A stretch of DNA of 5,670 bases from Pseudomonadota bacterium (lineage in GTDB: Bacteria; Pseudomonadota; Alphaproteobacteria; Acetobacterales; Acetobacteraceae), in the NCBI GenBank assembly GCA_021807465.1, contig JAKBCX010000125.1, positions 1 through 5,670 of the forward strand, given 5' to 3'. Shown in pieces: positions 5,399 through 5,670 of this stretch (position 1 is the stretch's first letter; every line of letters begins with the position of its first letter). Made by a program: the position numbers and the translations under genes. Below the pieces are notes generated by a model. That model had not been told where the DNA came from. It saw only the letters and a program-made list of their open reading frames with translations, and made no database searches.

Positions 5399-5670
5399 AT
5401 GAACGCGGAGGAGTTGCGCGCGCGGCTGCGCGTGGATGGGCCACGCCAGGAATTGCCGCTGGCGGGCAACCGCGCGGCGGCCGTGCTGGTGGCGCTGGAG
5501 CCTGGGCGCGGCGTGTGGCTGACCCGGCGCAGTACCAGAATGGTGAACCATGCCGGGCAGGTGGCGTTTCCGGGGGGGAAGCTGGACCCTGAGGATGCCT
5601 CGGCGGAGGCGGCGGCGTTGCGCGAGGCATGGGAGGAAATAGGGCTTGACCCGGATGCCGTGGAAATTTT
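5399..5670 (+). CDS. Nudix hydrolase, probable CoA pyrophosphatase (NudL-like), 3' end cut by window
   Basis: The reading frame from ATG 5399 stays open to the window edge, giving 90 full codons; relatives are about 190-210 residues, so less than half is present. The family cleaves the pyrophosphate bond of CoA or its derivatives to phosphopantetheine plus 3',5'-ADP. Visible here are WLTRRS at residues 40-45, HAGQVAFPGGKLDPED at 51-66 and LREAWEEIGL at 74-83. These match the CoA-pyrophosphatase/UPF0035 block and the RExxEExG metal-binding helix of the Nudix box, including the one-residue longer spacing I recall for NudL. An AAAGG at 5385-5389 lies 9 nt before the ATG, and the gap to the DUF1285 stop is 18 nt, which implies one transcript. 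A run of seven G bases (5572-5578) encodes part of FPGG, and the frame is intact. The Nudix call is very sure and CoA specificity is likely. Confidence 0.92.
   Translation, partial: MNAEELRARLRVDGPRQELPLAGNRAAAVLVALEPGRGVWLTRRSTRMVNHAGQVAFPGGKLDPEDASAEAAALREAWEEIGLDPDAVEI

Noticed and set aside
4844..5551. 235-codon minus-strand frame opposite DUF1285 and the Nudix gene
   Set aside because: It is antisense to two genes with recognisable families, and its translation is Arg/His/Pro/Ala-rich without domain motifs.

Overview
The window is GC-rich, with dense coding and the GCC/GGC-heavy codon use of a high-GC proteobacterium. The plus-strand pair (a DUF1285 protein followed by a NudL-type CoA pyrophosphatase) is, from memory, a typical alphaproteobacterial neighbourhood. 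I therefore suggest an alphaproteobacterium, possibly of the Rhodospirillales/Acetobacterales side, with low confidence on the order. No mobile element, CRISPR array, tRNA or rRNA was seen.

Layout: positions 1-4529 hold a minus-strand operon of three tightly overlapping genes. In transcription order these are a GltD-like FAD/NAD(P)H oxidoreductase carrying a two-cluster ferredoxin domain (2739-4529), a gamma-alpha fused 2-oxoacid:acceptor oxidoreductase subunit KorA (898-2754), and the thiamine-diphosphate subunit KorB (901 down to the window edge, its last few dozen residues missing). Positions 4530-4846 are a divergent intergenic region with three short GC-rich hairpins, a plausible sigma-70-type promoter facing right, and the leader of the left-facing operon. 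Positions 4847-5380 encode a DUF1285 protein. From 5399 to the right edge lies the first part of a Nudix CoA pyrophosphatase.

How the genes work together: KorA/KorB would oxidise and decarboxylate a 2-oxoacid, most likely 2-oxoglutarate, to the acyl-CoA. Residues in KorB match the 2-oxoglutarate/broad-range class rather than pyruvate:ferredoxin oxidoreductase. The separate ferredoxin (delta) subunit of many such enzymes is absent from the window, and a ferredoxin domain is instead fused to the GltD-like flavoprotein. The simplest reading is a self-contained 2-oxoglutarate:NAD(P)+ oxidoreductase, resembling the three-subunit KorABC enzyme that I recall being described from Azoarcus evansii. 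It is therefore probably a variant of a known but little-studied system rather than a wholly new one. The DUF1285-Nudix pair is a separate, divergently transcribed unit.
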